Positions 21,950 through 30,760 of a DNA stretch of 40,183 nucleotides are shown here, piece after piece. The notes under the pieces were generated by a model. The model saw only the letters and a list, made by a program, of their open reading frames with translations. It searched no databases and had not been told where the DNA came from. Position 1 is the stretch's first letter. Each line of letters begins with the position of its first letter. A program made the translations under genes and the position numbers. Source of the stretch: an uncultured Anaerolineae bacterium (GTDB lineage Bacteria > Chloroflexota > Anaerolineae > Aggregatilineales > Phototrophicaceae); contig CALIEB010000022.1 in assembly GCA_938022205.1 (NCBI GenBank), positions 1 to 40,183 of the forward strand. Direction: 5' to 3'.

Positions 21950-23761
21950 ATGTCAGAGAACTACGCAGACAGCCAGCTTTACCGCATTCGCCACAGCATG
22001 GCGCACGTTATGGCGCAGGCGGTGCTTGAACGCTTTCCAGAAGCGCACATCGCTATCGGTCCGCCCATCGAAGACGGCTTCTATTACGACTTCGCCCTGC
22101 CGCGCAGCATCACCGAAGAAGACCTCGCGTGGGTGGAGAACCGCATGCGCGAGATTATCAAGGGCAATCACGACTTCACTGTGCGCGAAATTACCGCCGA
22201 AGAAGGACGCGAGCTGTTCAAGAACCAGCCCTATAAGCTCGAGCTGATTAACGACCTCGTCAACGGTCGTACCGACGACATGGGCAACACGCTGGCAGAG
22301 CCTACCAGCAAGCTGACGGTTTACACGCAGGACACCTTTACCGACTTGTGCCGCGGACCCCACGTCGCCAACACCAGAGAACTCAACCCGAAGGCGTTTA
22401 GCATTTCCTTTCGCCTGCCCGCCGGCGCGTATTGGCGCGGCGACGAAAAGCGCGAGCAGCTCACGCGCATCTACGGCACGGCGTGGCAAACGCCCGACCA
22501 GTTGCAAGAGTATTTGCATCGCCTTGAAGAAGCCAAACGCCGCGACCACCGCGTTGTTGGCGAGCGGCTGGACTTGTTCACGTTTAGCCCGCTGGTCGGC
22601 AAGGGCTTGCCCTTGTGGAAGCCGCGCGGTGCGACACTGCGCGACACGCTCGAACGCTGGCTGCGGCAGGTGCAGCTTGACAGCGGCTACCTGCCGGTCA
22701 TCACGCCGCACATCGGCAACCTCAACCTTTACAAGACCAGTGGACATTACCCTTACTATGCCGACAGTCAGTACGCGCCCATCAAGGTCGACGACGACGA
22801 GTTCTTGCTCAAGCCGATGAACTGTCCCCATCACATCATGATTTACAAGAGCGAGCTGCGTTCCTACCGCGACTTGCCGCAGCGTTACGCCGAGTTCGGC
22901 ACGGTCTACCGCTACGAGCAGAGCGGCGAGCTGAACGGCTTAACGCGGGTGCGCGGCTTTACTGTCGACGACGCGCACTTGTTTGTCACGCCCGAGCAGC
23001 TCTTGCAAGAGTTCAAGGATGTCGTCAAGCTCATTCAGTACGTGTTTAACACGTTGGGGCTGACGGACTTCCGCGCCCGCGTCGGCATCCGCGATCCCCA
23101 CAGCGACAAGTACGTGGGGTCGAGCAGCGCGTGGGAGCAGGCGACGGCGGCGATTATTCAGGCATGCGACGAGCTGGGCTTGCCTTATCACATCGCTGAG
23201 GGCGAAGCCGCCTTCTACGGTCCCAAGCTCGACTTCATCTTCCGTGACGTGCTAAAGCGCGAGTGGCAGCTCGGCACGGTGCAAGTGGACTACAATTTGC
23301 CCGAACGCTTTGAGCTGGAATACGTTGACCACAACAACCAACGCCAGCGTCCGGTCATGATTCACCGCGCGCCCTTCGGCAGCCTTGAACGCTTCATTGG
23401 CATCTTGATTGAGCATTTCGACGGCAATTTCCCCGTGTGGCTCGCGCCCGTGCAAGCGGTCGTCATTCCCGTTCGCGCCGACCACAACGACTACGCCAAG
23501 CGCGTCGTGAGCGTGCTGCGGGCGGCGGGGCTGCGCGCTGAGGCGGACTTGCGTGACAAGAACATGCGCAACAAAATCAAAGACCAGCGCGTTTATGGCA
23601 CGCCTTATTTGTTGATTGTTGGCGACAAGGACCTAGCGAACGAAACGGTCAGCGTGCGCCTGCGCACCGACGAAGATAAGGGCGCGATGCCACTGGCGGA
23701 CTTCGTGGCGATGGTGGCGCGCCTCAGTGCTAGCCACAGCCACGCCTTAACTGAAGACTGA
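21950..23761 (+). CDS. thrS: Threonyl-tRNA synthetase (short form without TGS domain)
   Basis: A 603-aa class II synthetase that attaches threonine to tRNA-Thr. It starts directly in the editing domain: HSMAHVMAQAV (HxxxH, about 14-18) with the second site DLCRGPHVANTRELNP (CxxxH). The catalytic domain has zinc-site Cys in KPMNCPHH, motif 2 in FGTVYRYEQSGELNGLTRVR, zinc-site His in VDDAHLF, and motif 3 with His in PVMIHRAPFGSLERFIGIL. The anticodon-binding domain (VQAVVIPVRADHNDYAKRVV) ends the protein. Catalytic and editing residues are intact. The N-terminal TGS domain of the E. coli enzyme (about 60 residues) is absent, as in cyanobacterial-length enzymes. A GGAG sits 13 nt before the ATG. 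Confidence 0.97.
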   Translation: MSENYADSQLYRIRHSMAHVMAQAVLERFPEAHIAIGPPIEDGFYYDFALPRSITEEDLAWVENRMREIIKGNHDFTVREITAEEGRELFKNQPYKLELINDLVNGRTDDMGNTLAEPTSKLTVYTQDTFTDLCRGPHVANTRELNPKAFSISFRLPAGAYWRGDEKREQLTRIYGTAWQTPDQLQEYLHRLEEAKRRDHRVVGERLDLFTFSPLVGKGLPLWKPRGATLRDTLERWLRQVQLDSGYLPVITPHIGNLNLYKTSGHYPYYADSQYAPIKVDDDEFLLKPMNCPHHIMIYKSELRSYRDLPQRYAEFGTVYRYEQSGELNGLTRVRGFTVDDAHLFVTPEQLLQEFKDVVKLIQYVFNTLGLTDFRARVGIRDPHSDKYVGSSSAWEQATAAIIQACDELGLPYHIAEGEAAFYGPKLDFIFRDVLKREWQLGTVQVDYNLPERFELEYVDHNNQRQRPVMIHRAPFGSLERFIGILIEHFDGNFPVWLAPVQAVVIPVRADHNDYAKRVVSVLRAAGLRAEADLRDKNMRNKIKDQRVYGTPYLLIVGDKDLANETVSVRLRTDEDKGAMPLADFVAMVARLSASHSHALTED

Positions 23762-23777
23762 GAGAAAGACGAAACGC

Positions 23778-24782
23778 ATGAAACTCTGTGTGATAGAAGG
23801 CGATGGCATTAGCCACGAGGTGATTCCTGCTGCGCTTGAGGTGCTGAACGCCGTCGTGCCGGAGGTTACTGTCTACAGTGCGCCTGCCGGCTGGGAGTAT
23901 TTCAAGCGGACGAACAAGCCGATGGACGACGGCACGGTTGACCTTGCGCTGCAGTGCGGCGCGGTCTTGGTGGGCAAGGCTAGCTCGCCTTCTTATCCTG
24001 TCGACGGTTACTACTCGCCGATTGTGCGCTTGCGCCGCCTGCTGAAGACGCACGCCAACATTCGCCCGACCACCTACATGCCCGTGCCGACCGCCCGCGA
24101 GGGCGTTGACTTGATCGTCGTGCGTGAGAACACCGAAGACATTTACGCCGGCGAGGAATTTACGCTTGACGACGGCGGCACCGGCACCGTGCAGAAGATT
24201 GTCACCCGTGCCGCCAGCGAAAAAGTGGCGCAGACGACGTATAAGCTGGCGCGCAGCAGCGAACGCCGCCGCGTGACGATTGTTCACAAGGGCAACGTGC
24301 TGCCCAAAACCGACGGGCTGTTTCGCGAAGCAGCGATGAGCGTAGCGGCGCACTACCCCGACATTGAGACCGACGAGCTGCTGGTGGACACCGCCGCCTA
24401 TTGGATGGTCAAAGACCCGACGCGCTTTGACGTGCTGCTGACGCTCAACCAATACGGTGACATTTTGTCGGACATGGCGGCGGCTTGGGGTGGCGGCTTG
24501 GGGCTTGCGCCCGCCCTCAGCTTGGGTGACGGCATTGCCATCGCCGAGCCTGTGCATGGCAGCGCGCCGGACATCGCCGGCAAGGGCATCGCCAACCCCA
24601 CCGCCAGCATCTTGAGCGTCGCGCTGTTGCTGCGTCATCACTGGGGCATGCACGCCCAAGCGCAGCGCATTGAAGCTGCCGTGCATCAAGCCTTGCAAGA
24701 CGGTTGCTACACCGCCGACATTCGCGCGCAAAACCCGCTGACGACGCGCCAGTTTACCGACGCGGTGTTGGCGCGCCTCTAA
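23778..24782 (+). CDS. Homoisocitrate/isocitrate dehydrogenase family (beta-decarboxylating)
   Basis: A 334-aa beta-decarboxylating dehydrogenase that oxidises and decarboxylates a 2-hydroxy-acid with NAD(P). The N-terminus CVIEGDGISHEVIPAALEVL and the C-terminal EPVHGSAPDIAGKGIANPTA are family signatures, and IVVRENTEDIYAGEE is the Tyr/Glu-containing block. The specificity loop SPIVRLRRLLKTHANIRP lacks the Glu-Leu-type residues of isopropylmalate dehydrogenase and resembles homoisocitrate dehydrogenases of the Thermus type. Metal Asp residues are in YGDILSDMAAAWGGG. Which of isocitrate, homoisocitrate or a related acid is the substrate is not settled; no lysine or leucine pathway genes adjoin it. 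It starts 16 nt after thrS. Its stop interlocks with that of the convergent methyltransferase gene (24779-24782). Confidence 0.85.
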   Translation: MKLCVIEGDGISHEVIPAALEVLNAVVPEVTVYSAPAGWEYFKRTNKPMDDGTVDLALQCGAVLVGKASSPSYPVDGYYSPIVRLRRLLKTHANIRPTTYMPVPTAREGVDLIVVRENTEDIYAGEEFTLDDGGTGTVQKIVTRAASEKVAQTTYKLARSSERRRVTIVHKGNVLPKTDGLFREAAMSVAAHYPDIETDELLVDTAAYWMVKDPTRFDVLLTLNQYGDILSDMAAAWGGGLGLAPALSLGDGIAIAEPVHGSAPDIAGKGIANPTASILSVALLLRHHWGMHAQAQRIEAAVHQALQDGCYTADIRAQNPLTTRQFTDAVLARL

Positions 24783-25498
24783 GTCTTCTCCAGCACGCTG
24801 TAACAGTTGGCGCGTCCCTCTGTGCCGTCGGCACGGTAGCGGGCGCGCTCGCGCAACCCCGATGCGACACACAGCGCGTCCTGCTCCGCGTCGTCGGCGT
24901 AGTGGCAATAGCGCAGCGCGTGCGCACCTCTGCGCCAATCCAGCAGATAGTCCCCGACTTCTAGCGTCAAAGGCTGCGACGGCGCGAGCGTCTCCCACGC
25001 CACGACGCGCGCGCGCAAGGCGGCAAACTCGTAGAAACGCCACGTGGTGAACGCTACCACGCCGCCTGTCGCGCATGCTTCTCCCAGCCGCCGCACAAAG
25101 TCGAGCCGCCGCGCCATGCTCGGCAGGTGGTGCAGCACGCCGAACGCTACCACAAGGTCAAACGCCGCCTCCATCTGAAGTGGGCGCGCCACAACGTCCC
25201 AATGCGTGAAGGTGTGCGCGTCGCCTGTTAGCCGCGCCCGCGCTTCCGCCAACAGCGCGTCGCTGTTATCCAGCCCGTGATAACGATAGTCTATGCCCCG
25301 TGCTGCTAAGAAGCGCGCGAAGCGGGCGTTGCCGCAGCCCACATCCAGCACCCGCAGCGGGCGTTGCGGTGGCAGATACGCCAGCAGCGCGTCCCAGCCT
25401 GCCCACGCCTCTTCGCGGGTTTCGCTGAAGGCGGCGGCGGTCGCGGCGTAAAACGCGCGGTTGAGGGCGTTGAGATACGCTACAGTTGCTTCGTCCAT
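24779..25498 (-). CDS. Class I SAM-dependent methyltransferase
   Basis: A 239-aa methyltransferase with the Rossmann SAM-binding site VLDVGCGNARFARFLAARG (motif I), YHGLDNSDALLAEAR (motif II, acidic residue for the ribose) and FDLVVAFGVLHHLP (motif IV). The N-terminal NRAFYAATAAAFSETREEAW helix and C-terminal DYLLDWRRGAHALRYCHYAD recall Trm9/ALKBH8-type tRNA wobble-uridine methyltransferases, but the resemblance is not enough to assign a substrate. The start has AAAAGGA just upstream. It has no obvious operon partners, being convergent with the dehydrogenase and divergent from the GNAT gene. Confidence 0.8.
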   Translation of the reverse strand: MDEATVAYLNALNRAFYAATAAAFSETREEAWAGWDALLAYLPPQRPLRVLDVGCGNARFARFLAARGIDYRYHGLDNSDALLAEARARLTGDAHTFTHWDVVARPLQMEAAFDLVVAFGVLHHLPSMARRLDFVRRLGEACATGGVVAFTTWRFYEFAALRARVVAWETLAPSQPLTLEVGDYLLDWRRGAHALRYCHYADDAEQDALCVASGLRERARYRADGTEGRANCYSVLEKT

Positions 25499-25514
25499 AC
25501 GTTCCTTTTTGCGC

Positions 25515-25520
25515 TATACT
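25515..25520 (+). promoter_or_regulatory. -10 element upstream of the GNAT gene
   Basis: TATACT in the 53-bp divergent gap; a start near 25527 would leave a leader of about 25 nt. No recognisable -35. Confidence 0.35.
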
Positions 25521-25551
25521 GTAACAAAACTGAGGCAAAGGATGGCTTGCC

Positions 25552-26115
25552 ATGCTTAACACCACGCTGCTGACGGAACGCTTGCTGCTGCGTGTGCCGC
25601 GCCTTGAAGACGCGCCCAACGTGCAGCACTACGCTGGCGACTACGACATTGCCGTTACCACGTCGAACATCCCGCACCCTTACCCCGACGGCGCGGCGGA
25701 GATGTGGATTGCGCGCGTGCGCTTGGCGGTGCAGGAGGAGCGCGACTTCACCTTTGCAATGACGCTCAAAGACGATGACCGTCTGATTGGTGTGATAAGC
25801 ATTCATCCTGATCGAACGCACAAGCGCGCTGAAATCGGCTATTGGCTGGGCAAGCCGTTCTGGAATCAGGGCATCACCAGCGAGGCGGCGGCGCGTGTCG
25901 TGCGCTTTGGCTTCGAAGACTTGGGGTTGTATCGCATTCAAGCGACCTACTTTGTCGATAACATCGCCTCGCGGCGCGTCATGGATAAAGTCGGCATGAC
26001 GTTTGAGGGCGTGCTGCGTGGCTACGTACACAAGTGGGATGTCCCTAGAGATTTGGGCATGTGTTCTATTCTGCGCCACGAATGGGACGCACAGCAGCGC
26101 GCCCTAGCCGAATAG
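25552..26115 (+). CDS. GNAT acetyltransferase, RimJ/RimL type
   Basis: A 187-aa N-acetyltransferase of the RimJ/RimL/SpeG-like group, which moves acetyl from acetyl-CoA to an amine, often an N-terminus of a ribosomal protein or a small molecule. It begins LLTERLLLRVPRLEDAPNV and carries RLIGVISIHPD, EIGYWLGKPFWNQGITSEAA (motif A, CoA pyrophosphate loop), GLYRIQATYFVDNIASRRVM and KVGMTFEGVLRGYVHKW near the end, all typical. AAAGGATG lies upstream of the ATG. The last 12 nt overlap the end of the convergent Yip1 gene. Confidence 0.88.
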   Translation: MLNTTLLTERLLLRVPRLEDAPNVQHYAGDYDIAVTTSNIPHPYPDGAAEMWIARVRLAVQEERDFTFAMTLKDDDRLIGVISIHPDRTHKRAEIGYWLGKPFWNQGITSEAAARVVRFGFEDLGLYRIQATYFVDNIASRRVMDKVGMTFEGVLRGYVHKWDVPRDLGMCSILRHEWDAQQRALAE

Positions 26116-26736
26116 GACGCTGCCGACCAGCACGAACTGCAGCAGCAAAAACACCGCCGCCGGCAGCAGCACGACCAGCACGCTCGTGCTGCCCTGTAGC
26201 CTGTAGATTGCTCGCACCGCCAGCACGTACAAATAGGCTTGATAGCCCAGCAGCACCAAGCCTAAAAAGCCCAGCAGCGGCACAATCACCAGCAGCGCGT
26301 TCAGCAGCCCTATCGGCGCGCTAATCGCCGCCACGCAGTAGAAAAAGCGCAGGAACGTGCCGTCAAGCGACATGTTCGCCGCGCGTTGCGCCGCGATGTG
26401 GATGACCCACGCCAGCACAAGAAAGCCTAAGACGCTAAACGCCGCAGCAAAGGGCACCACAAAGCACGCTAACGACAGCAGCACGCTGCCGCCGATGTCG
26501 CTTGTCAAGCCTGCTTCCGCGCTCATTTGCGCCAGCGCGTCTTGGAAGATGGGCGAGCTAACCAGCACGTTGAACGACACCACCGCGCTGATGATGCCCG
26601 TGAGGAATAGCCACGCTAGCGCGCGTGTCCACGTCACCAGCGGGTCTTGTAATAGCTTGTCGAAGGTGTCGACGGTGGGGCGTGTGACTGCCATTGTCCA
26701 AACGTCTGTCCACACATACAGCGGTTTTTGCGGCAT
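26104..26736 (-). CDS. Yip1 family membrane protein
   Basis: A 210-aa membrane protein with about five transmembrane segments (for example ALAWLFLTGIISAVVSFNVL, LLSLACFVVPFAAAFSVL, AISAPIGLLNALLVIVPLLG and LLPAAVFLLLQFVLVGSVLF). The segment HIAAQRAANMSLDGTFLRFF followed by a Pro-containing helix fits the Yip1 domain. Bacterial members have no firmly known role. It begins 2 nt after the stop of the S9-like gene and is the last gene of the minus-strand unit that starts at 30660. Confidence 0.75.
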   Translation of the reverse strand: MPQKPLYVWTDVWTMAVTRPTVDTFDKLLQDPLVTWTRALAWLFLTGIISAVVSFNVLVSSPIFQDALAQMSAEAGLTSDIGGSVLLSLACFVVPFAAAFSVLGFLVLAWVIHIAAQRAANMSLDGTFLRFFYCVAAISAPIGLLNALLVIVPLLGFLGLVLLGYQAYLYVLAVRAIYRLQGSTSVLVVLLPAAVFLLLQFVLVGSVLFG

Positions 26737-26738
26737 GG

Positions 26739-28457
26739 TTAGGCTCTTTCGCTTAGGTGTCGTTGGAAGAACGCTCGCATGAGCGGATACAGCGCGCTAG
26801 GGTCGCCCTCATAGCGTTGCGTTTCGTGCGGCTTGCCCTGCGCCGTCAACGCTTGCACGTAGTGCGTGATGGTCGCCTCGCTGATGAAGGGGTAGCTGTC
26901 GCCCCACCCGACGAACAGCGGCACGCGCAGTGCGCCCACTTGCGCCGTGAGCGTGTCGTCGGGCGTGGGGAGCTTGCCGAGCAGGCGGCGCACCAACGCT
27001 TGCGAGGTTGCCTCTAGCTCTTGATAAACAGCGTGCCAGTCGGTGATAGGGTCAATGACCGCGCCGGCGAAGAAGCGTTCCGGTGCCGCCGCCAATGCCC
27101 GCAGCGCGACGAACCCGCCGTAACCCGCGCCGACTATCGCTAGCTTGCGCCCGTCGAAATGTGTTTCTAGCACTGCTAGCATGTCCGCTACGTCGCCCAC
27201 GCCCGCCGCACCGTCCAGCGCGTCCTCGTACGCCTTGCCAAAGCTAAGGCTTCCGCGCGCGTTGACGATGACGTGCGCGAAGCCCGCCAGCTGCCAGAAC
27301 ACCGCTGCCGCGTGGTAGCCTTCGCGCACCACGTCATAGGGCGTGCTAGCAACGCTGACGACGATTGGCGCGTCGGGGTGCATCGCAGGGTAGTGCCACG
27401 CTTGTACGGTGAAGCCCGCGTGCTGTGTGCTTAGACTGACGGGCGCGGGCAGGTCGGGCACAGTATCGCCCAACGCCAATGCCACCTGCGCCAATCCCCC
27501 GTCCTCGTTGTTGAGCAGCACGACGCGCGGCGGCGTGTGCGCGCCTTGCCACAGCGCATAAATCGTGTTGTTGGCGTTCATGTGCGTCTGCGTCACATAG
27601 CCCGACGGGCTGAGCAGGCGCGCGGGCGGCACGCTGACCTTCATCGGTTGCACTAACAGCGTTTGCCGCGCCTGCCATTCGTGGGCAATCAGCAAGTGCC
27701 AGCCGTCTTGTGACCAATCCAGCGGCTTGATGTCACCTTGCTTGCGCGGATACGCCAGCGTGTACTGCTCGCCGCTGACCGGTATCCACACCAGCGGACG
27801 CTCGCCCTGCGCGGTGGGCGTGGTGGCGATGAAGCGCACGTTTTCCTGCGTGCGCGCAAAGCCAATTGGAAAAACGTCGGACTCGGTGAGGGCGCGCAGC
27901 CGTTGCGCGTCGCGCACGGTGTATGCCTCAAGACGGAAGTCCAGCGCGCTCGTGTTGTGGTCGTTGGTCGCCACCACGCAAATTTCACCTTTGTAAGACA
28001 GAAAGCCGCCTAGCAGCACGCCCGTGCTTTGAAAGTGAATGAACACCTCTTGACTGCCAACCGGGCGTACAAAGACTTGCGCGCCGTCTTGATTGTAGAC
28101 CATGAAGCTCAGCACACGCCCATCCATCGACTCGTCGATGTAGTAGGAAAGATAGGCAGGGAGGTTGGGCGTGATGTCGTGCGCGCCCGTGCCGTCCCAA
28201 TTGACGCAGAAAAAATGCCCGATGCCGCCGCCCTGCGCGTCCTCGAGATAGTAGACACGCTCGCCGTCCGCGCTGATTGTTCCTACCGTCGCGCCGTGCG
28301 GGTTGTGCGTCAGCTGGCGCAGCGTGCCGTCAGCGATGTGCCATGCGTAGAACTGGTACGCGCCGCTGCCGTTGTGACAAACAATCGCCCGCTCGGGACG
28401 ATGCTGTGCCACCTGAAACGAGGCGATGATGGGAACAGAGAACGGGTTAAACGTCAT
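26739..28457 (-). CDS. S9 prolyl-oligopeptidase-like protein lacking catalytic Ser and His
   Basis: A 572-aa protein with the architecture of S9 peptidases (acylaminoacyl-peptidase/DPP type): an N-terminal beta propeller (about 20-330; blades such as FYAWHIADGTLRQLTHNP and VGTISADGERVYYLED) and a C-terminal alpha/beta-hydrolase domain. The latter keeps VIVNARGSLSFGKAYEDAL and the acid-site-like FVGWGDSYPFISEATITHYV. The nucleophile elbow, normally G-x-S-Y-G-G, reads IVGAGYGGFVALRAL: Gly445 (GGT, 27123-27125) replaces Ser. The C-terminal RYEGDPSALYPLMRAFFQRH lacks the usual GHG-type His. It should be inactive as a serine peptidase. No signal peptide. It could be a binding or regulatory protein for peptides, or a relic. 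It lies 24 nt downstream of the amine oxidase. Confidence 0.8.
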   Translation of the reverse strand: MTFNPFSVPIIASFQVAQHRPERAIVCHNGSGAYQFYAWHIADGTLRQLTHNPHGATVGTISADGERVYYLEDAQGGGIGHFFCVNWDGTGAHDITPNLPAYLSYYIDESMDGRVLSFMVYNQDGAQVFVRPVGSQEVFIHFQSTGVLLGGFLSYKGEICVVATNDHNTSALDFRLEAYTVRDAQRLRALTESDVFPIGFARTQENVRFIATTPTAQGERPLVWIPVSGEQYTLAYPRKQGDIKPLDWSQDGWHLLIAHEWQARQTLLVQPMKVSVPPARLLSPSGYVTQTHMNANNTIYALWQGAHTPPRVVLLNNEDGGLAQVALALGDTVPDLPAPVSLSTQHAGFTVQAWHYPAMHPDAPIVVSVASTPYDVVREGYHAAAVFWQLAGFAHVIVNARGSLSFGKAYEDALDGAAGVGDVADMLAVLETHFDGRKLAIVGAGYGGFVALRALAAAPERFFAGAVIDPITDWHAVYQELEATSQALVRRLLGKLPTPDDTLTAQVGALRVPLFVGWGDSYPFISEATITHYVQALTAQGKPHETQRYEGDPSALYPLMRAFFQRHLSERA

Positions 28458-28481
28458 GCGCTTGCTTTCTGACGACGATGG

Positions 28482-29861
28482 TTAGTCGCGTGCCGCCAGC
28501 ACTTGCTTGGCGGCGTGCCACCCGCTCAACAGCGCGCCGTGTACCGTCGCTTGCCCGTTGCTGATGGTGGCTTCGCCGGCGAAGTATAGCACGTCGGCGA
28601 CAGGCTGCGCGAGTGCCTCTACGTCCTCGCGCGATGCTCCCACCCCCAGCGAGCTGTACGAACCGTACGCCCACTCGTCCTTGCCCCAGCGCGTCAGCAG
28701 ATAGGCGGTGGGTGCTGGCACATCGTCGCCGTAGACCGTGCGCAGCACGTCAAGCACGTCGGCAATAATCTCCTCGTCCGTCCAATCTTCCATCTCTAGC
28801 CCGTATGGCGAAGCGTTGAAGCCCAACAGCGCGGGCTTGCCGAGCAGCTTGTGCAGGTTGAGGAACTCTGCCCAACGCCCTGCCTCTTCGGCAACATAGC
28901 CCAGCAGCACCGTGTCCTCATCCCAAAACACCTCGTCAAACAGCAGATACGCCTTGTTTAACACGCCTACGTGGAGGCGGGCGATGGCGGCTTGCTTGCG
29001 CGCGGGTAGCGGCGGCTCAAAGGCGATTTTACCCGCCTTTAGCACGCCAAGCGGCACGGTGACGACGGCAGCGTGCGCTTCGTACGTGGCGCGCGGCGTG
29101 CGCACTGCTACGCCGCTTGCGTCGTAAGCGATGCTCAGCACAGGCTCGTTGGTGCGCACGTCTAGTCCCTCTGCCAGCATGGTTACCACCCAATCGTAGC
29201 CATCGCGGAAGATGACATCGCCGCCGCCGTAAGCGTCGCTGTCGTCCCAGCTCGTGCCGCTGAGGTCGGCGACGGCAGCAGCGTACTCATGCTCTACGGT
29301 GGAAGCCACTGCGAAGGCGATACGGCGTGCTTGCTGCTCGCTTAGGTCGCGCTCTGCCATGACGGCGCGCAACGCCATGCCCAATGAAATGTCCTCTTTG
29401 GCGTTCTCGGCGTAAGCGCGTGCTTCCTCTAGCAGTTCTTGCAGCAGCGCGTCGAGGGCATCCTGCTCGCGCTCGCTGAGCGGTGTGCCGTCCGCGTCGT
29501 AGACGGTGTGATTGTCGTAGTCGGTTGGCACGCGGGGTATGCCTTGACGGTCTGCCAGCGTGGTGAGCGGGTTACCGTTCACGCCGTGAACCCACGACGC
29601 ACCTAAATCAAGCGGGATGCCCAACGAGCGGTCTGTCCAAACGCGCCCACCGATGCGCTGGCGCGCTTCGAGCACGGTGACGCTTGCGCCCTCGTCGCGC
29701 AGCATTTGTGCGGCAGCTAGCCCCGCTACGCCCGCGCCAATCACCAGCACGTCGGCGGCTTGGGCGCGGGTAGGCAGCACGCGCCGCAACGGGTTTAACG
29801 CCAGCACGCCCGCCGCATACAAGCCCAGTTGTAAAATCTCACGTCGTGACCACGTTGTCAT
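28482..29861 (-). CDS. Tat-exported flavin monoamine oxidase family protein
   Basis: A 459-aa FAD-dependent amine oxidase. It starts with a twin-arginine signal ([18 protein letters not shown], ending near RAQA), so it is folded with FAD before export. The dinucleotide-binding motif is [20 protein letters not shown], followed by [34 protein letters not shown] and the C-terminal [20 protein letters not shown], with GWHAAKQVL, complete the family signature. It would oxidise amines or polyamines to aldehydes, producing peroxide; the substrate is unknown. GAAAGGG lies 7 nt before the ATG. It follows the alpha/beta hydrolase gene with a single base between stop and start. The Tat component TatA is encoded at 36808-36981. 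Confidence 0.9.
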   Translation of the reverse strand: MTTWSRREILQLGLYAAGVLALNPLRRVLPTRAQAADVLVIGAGVAGLAAAQMLRDEGASVTVLEARQRIGGRVWTDRSLGIPLDLGASWVHGVNGNPLTTLADRQGIPRVPTDYDNHTVYDADGTPLSEREQDALDALLQELLEEARAYAENAKEDISLGMALRAVMAERDLSEQQARRIAFAVASTVEHEYAAAVADLSGTSWDDSDAYGGGDVIFRDGYDWVVTMLAEGLDVRTNEPVLSIAYDASGVAVRTPRATYEAHAAVVTVPLGVLKAGKIAFEPPLPARKQAAIARLHVGVLNKAYLLFDEVFWDEDTVLLGYVAEEAGRWAEFLNLHKLLGKPALLGFNASPYGLEMEDWTDEEIIADVLDVLRTVYGDDVPAPTAYLLTRWGKDEWAYGSYSSLGVGASREDVEALAQPVADVLYFAGEATISNGQATVHGALLSGWHAAKQVLAARD

Positions 29862-29862
29862 G

Positions 29863-30660
29863 CTAAAGCCCTTTCTCAGTTAACCAAGCCAATAATATGT
29901 CGGCGGCGGATTGCCAGCGCGGGTCAAGCATCACGTCGTGCGCACAGCCTGTCGCAGCGGCGAAGTCCGCGCCCCACGCCGCCGCGAGTGCTTGTTCTTC
30001 CGCTACTGTGAACAGCGTGTCCGTTTCGCCCGCCAGCACCAACGCCGGGAACACCAGCCGACGCGGGCGGTGTAAATGGAGCAGCACCATGTCGTTAAAC
30101 GCCCGAAACGACTCATCTTGCAGCTGCGCGCACCAGCGTGCTAGCGCGTCGGCGGGCGTGTCGGGGCTGAAGAACGCCCACTGCGCTTGCGGCAGTTCTT
30201 TAAGCCCCAGAAAGCTCATCGTGACCATGGCGCGCAAAAACACCAGCGGGTAGCGGCGCGCCACGCGCAGCACGGCGCGTATTGCGCCGTAGTGCGGCAC
30301 GCTCGCCAAGAAAACCACGCCCGACAGGCGCGTCTTGAGCGCGACCTTTTGCGCGATGAAGCCGCCCATGCTGTGACCAATCAGAACAGGCGGCATGCCT
30401 GTTTCGCGCTCGACGCGGGCGACCATGGCTAGCACGTCATCGACATAGCCAGCGAGGCTGACCCAACGCAGCGACCCCGCCAGCGCGCTGCTGCCATGCC
30501 CGCGCAAGCTCATCGCGTAGGTTGTGTAGCCGTGTTGGACAAAGTAAGGTGTCCAGAAGGTCTCATAGCACCATGCGCCGTGCATGATGCCGTGCAGAAA
30601 CAACAAAGCGGGCTTGCCGTTCTTGTTGTCGGGCGTGCGCGCGATAAGTTCGAGTGCCAT
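29863..30660 (-). CDS. Alpha/beta hydrolase, catalytically intact
   Basis: A 265-aa cytoplasmic alpha/beta hydrolase (esterase/lipase-like). The oxyanion-hole region is [18 protein letters not shown], followed by [15 protein letters not shown]. The nucleophile elbow is [17 protein letters not shown] with Ser in place. The acid is in [11 protein letters not shown], and the His in [13 protein letters not shown]. All triad positions are present, unlike the three other hydrolase-like proteins in this window. TAAGGAAA lies just before the ATG. It is the first gene of a minus-strand unit (hydrolase, amine oxidase, S9-like, Yip1). Substrate unknown. Confidence 0.88.
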   Translation of the reverse strand: MALELIARTPDNKNGKPALLFLHGIMHGAWCYETFWTPYFVQHGYTTYAMSLRGHGSSALAGSLRWVSLAGYVDDVLAMVARVERETGMPPVLIGHSMGGFIAQKVALKTRLSGVVFLASVPHYGAIRAVLRVARRYPLVFLRAMVTMSFLGLKELPQAQWAFFSPDTPADALARWCAQLQDESFRAFNDMVLLHLHRPRRLVFPALVLAGETDTLFTVAEEQALAAAWGADFAAATGCAHDVMLDPRWQSAADILLAWLTEKGL

Positions 30661-30705
30661 GCGCTTTCCTTAGGGTGTGATAGGCGTGGGGGACTGCGTA
30701 TTAGT

Positions 30706-30711
30706 ATTATA
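30706..30711 (-). promoter_or_regulatory. -10 element for the minus-strand hydrolase operon
   Basis: On the minus strand a perfect TATAAT; the start near 30699 gives a leader of about 39 nt. No clear -35. It lies back-to-back with the plus-strand element at 30721-30729. Confidence 0.4.
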
Positions 30712-30720
30712 GCGTGCTTG

Positions 30721-30729
30721 TGCTAGAAT
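30721..30729 (+). promoter_or_regulatory. Extended -10 promoter of the envelope operon
   Basis: TGCTAGAAT (TGN plus TAGAAT). The start near 30736 leaves about 25 nt to the ATG at 30761; it also makes the upstream ATG at 30740 nearly leaderless, which favours 30761. A weak TTAGTA lies at 30701-30706. Confidence 0.5.
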
Positions 30730-30760
30730 ACACTCAAGCATGAAAAAGGGAAATCTCGCA

